Shown here piece after piece: positions 63,925-64,000 of a stretch of DNA of 64,000 nt (its first letter is position 1; each line of letters opens with the position of its first letter). The notes beneath the pieces were generated by a model, which saw nothing but the letters and a program-made list of their open reading frames with translations, ran no database searches and was not told where the DNA came from. Position numbers and translations under genes: made by a program. The stretch is from assembly GCF_016863195.1 (NCBI RefSeq), contig NZ_BOOK01000002.1, forward strand, positions 86,731 through 150,730, in the 5' to 3' direction. Origin of the DNA: Paraplanobispora takensis (GTDB taxonomy: Bacteria > Actinomycetota > Actinomycetes > Streptosporangiales > Streptosporangiaceae).

Positions 63925-63944
63925 GGGTAGGGCCAGCCCTACCC
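63925..63944. repeat. Short palindrome GGGTAGGGC-CA-GCCCTACCC
   Basis: Exact nine-base arms lie around CA, just after the terminator and upstream of whatever gene follows the window. It may be an operator of the next gene. Confidence 0.45.
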
Positions 63945-64000
63945 CGGCAAGCCTGCCGGCAGGATCGATCCGGCGCCCGGCGGCTCGTAGCGTTGCCTCC

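Overview
The window is 64 kb of very GC-rich DNA with GTG/TTG starts, ATGA and GTGA stop-start overlaps, many ECF sigma factors, NarL-type two-component systems and TetR/AraC/GlxA/LuxR regulators. This is an actinobacterial chromosome. The gene set (matAB, a divergent third-type EF-Tu, a secreted pectate lyase and expansin) fits a filamentous member of the Streptosporangiaceae or a relative; that placement is inference. I see no rRNA, tRNA, CRISPR array, transposase or prophage.

Layout. 1-1335: ECF sigma factor and its membrane partner. 1418-4256 (minus): a mau-like redox operon with an unknown 254-aa protein, a CPVC thioredoxin, a Tat-signal Cys-rich protein, a CcdA/MauF-like membrane protein and MauE. 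The MauF-like reading frame carries an in-frame TGA followed by two short hairpins. The divergent neighbour (4617-5603) is selD, the selenophosphate synthetase gene, so selenocysteine recoding is a real possibility. 5700-9911: giant beta-propeller/DUF4132 protein. 10105-13537: ABC exporter with a histidine kinase and response regulator. 13679-14998: NhaA. 15050-18317: TetR with a perfect palindromic operator plus a polyketide-type ABC exporter. 18350-19891: TetR and a divergent thioesterase. 20136-21302: divergent EF-Tu. 21384-22100: expansin. 22377-24291: GlxA-type regulator and metallo-beta-lactamase-fold hydrolase. 24362-27234: matA/matB exopolysaccharide genes. 27483-29048: OmpA-domain secreted protein. 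29100-32225: modABC with an HTH-TOBE regulator. 32344-33590: GAF and coiled-coil genes. 33852-34259: copper-storage-like four-helix protein.

34351-37994 is a gene graveyard: tails of an alcohol dehydrogenase, an SLC13-type carrier, an AbgT carrier and an M17 aminopeptidase, plus a membrane alpha/beta hydrolase with an internal deletion and frameshift. 38075-40236 is an arsenic island: ArsI-like lyase, a fused ArsM-ArsN, and ArsR. 40393-41970 is a pectate lyase with a discoidin-type C-terminal domain; a perfect GGAAAGCGCTTTCC operator lies far upstream in a 1.3 kb gene-poor stretch.

43290-60253 holds mostly single genes and small operons: DHFR-like reductase, AraC regulator, esterase, large LuxR regulator, quinone-oxidoreductase-like enzyme, ECF41 sigma factor with a FAD oxidoreductase behind a CRP-like site, ECF42 sigma factor with its YCII partner, a VOC protein, an orphan response regulator beside what looks like a kinase remnant, a tyrosine phosphatase, a serine hydrolase with a two-component pair, a STAS protein, and a coiled-coil paralogue of the 33 kb gene. 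60429-62268 is a second DrrAB-like exporter, followed by a small secreted protein and a DUF1062 protein. Strong hairpin terminators separate several convergent pairs.
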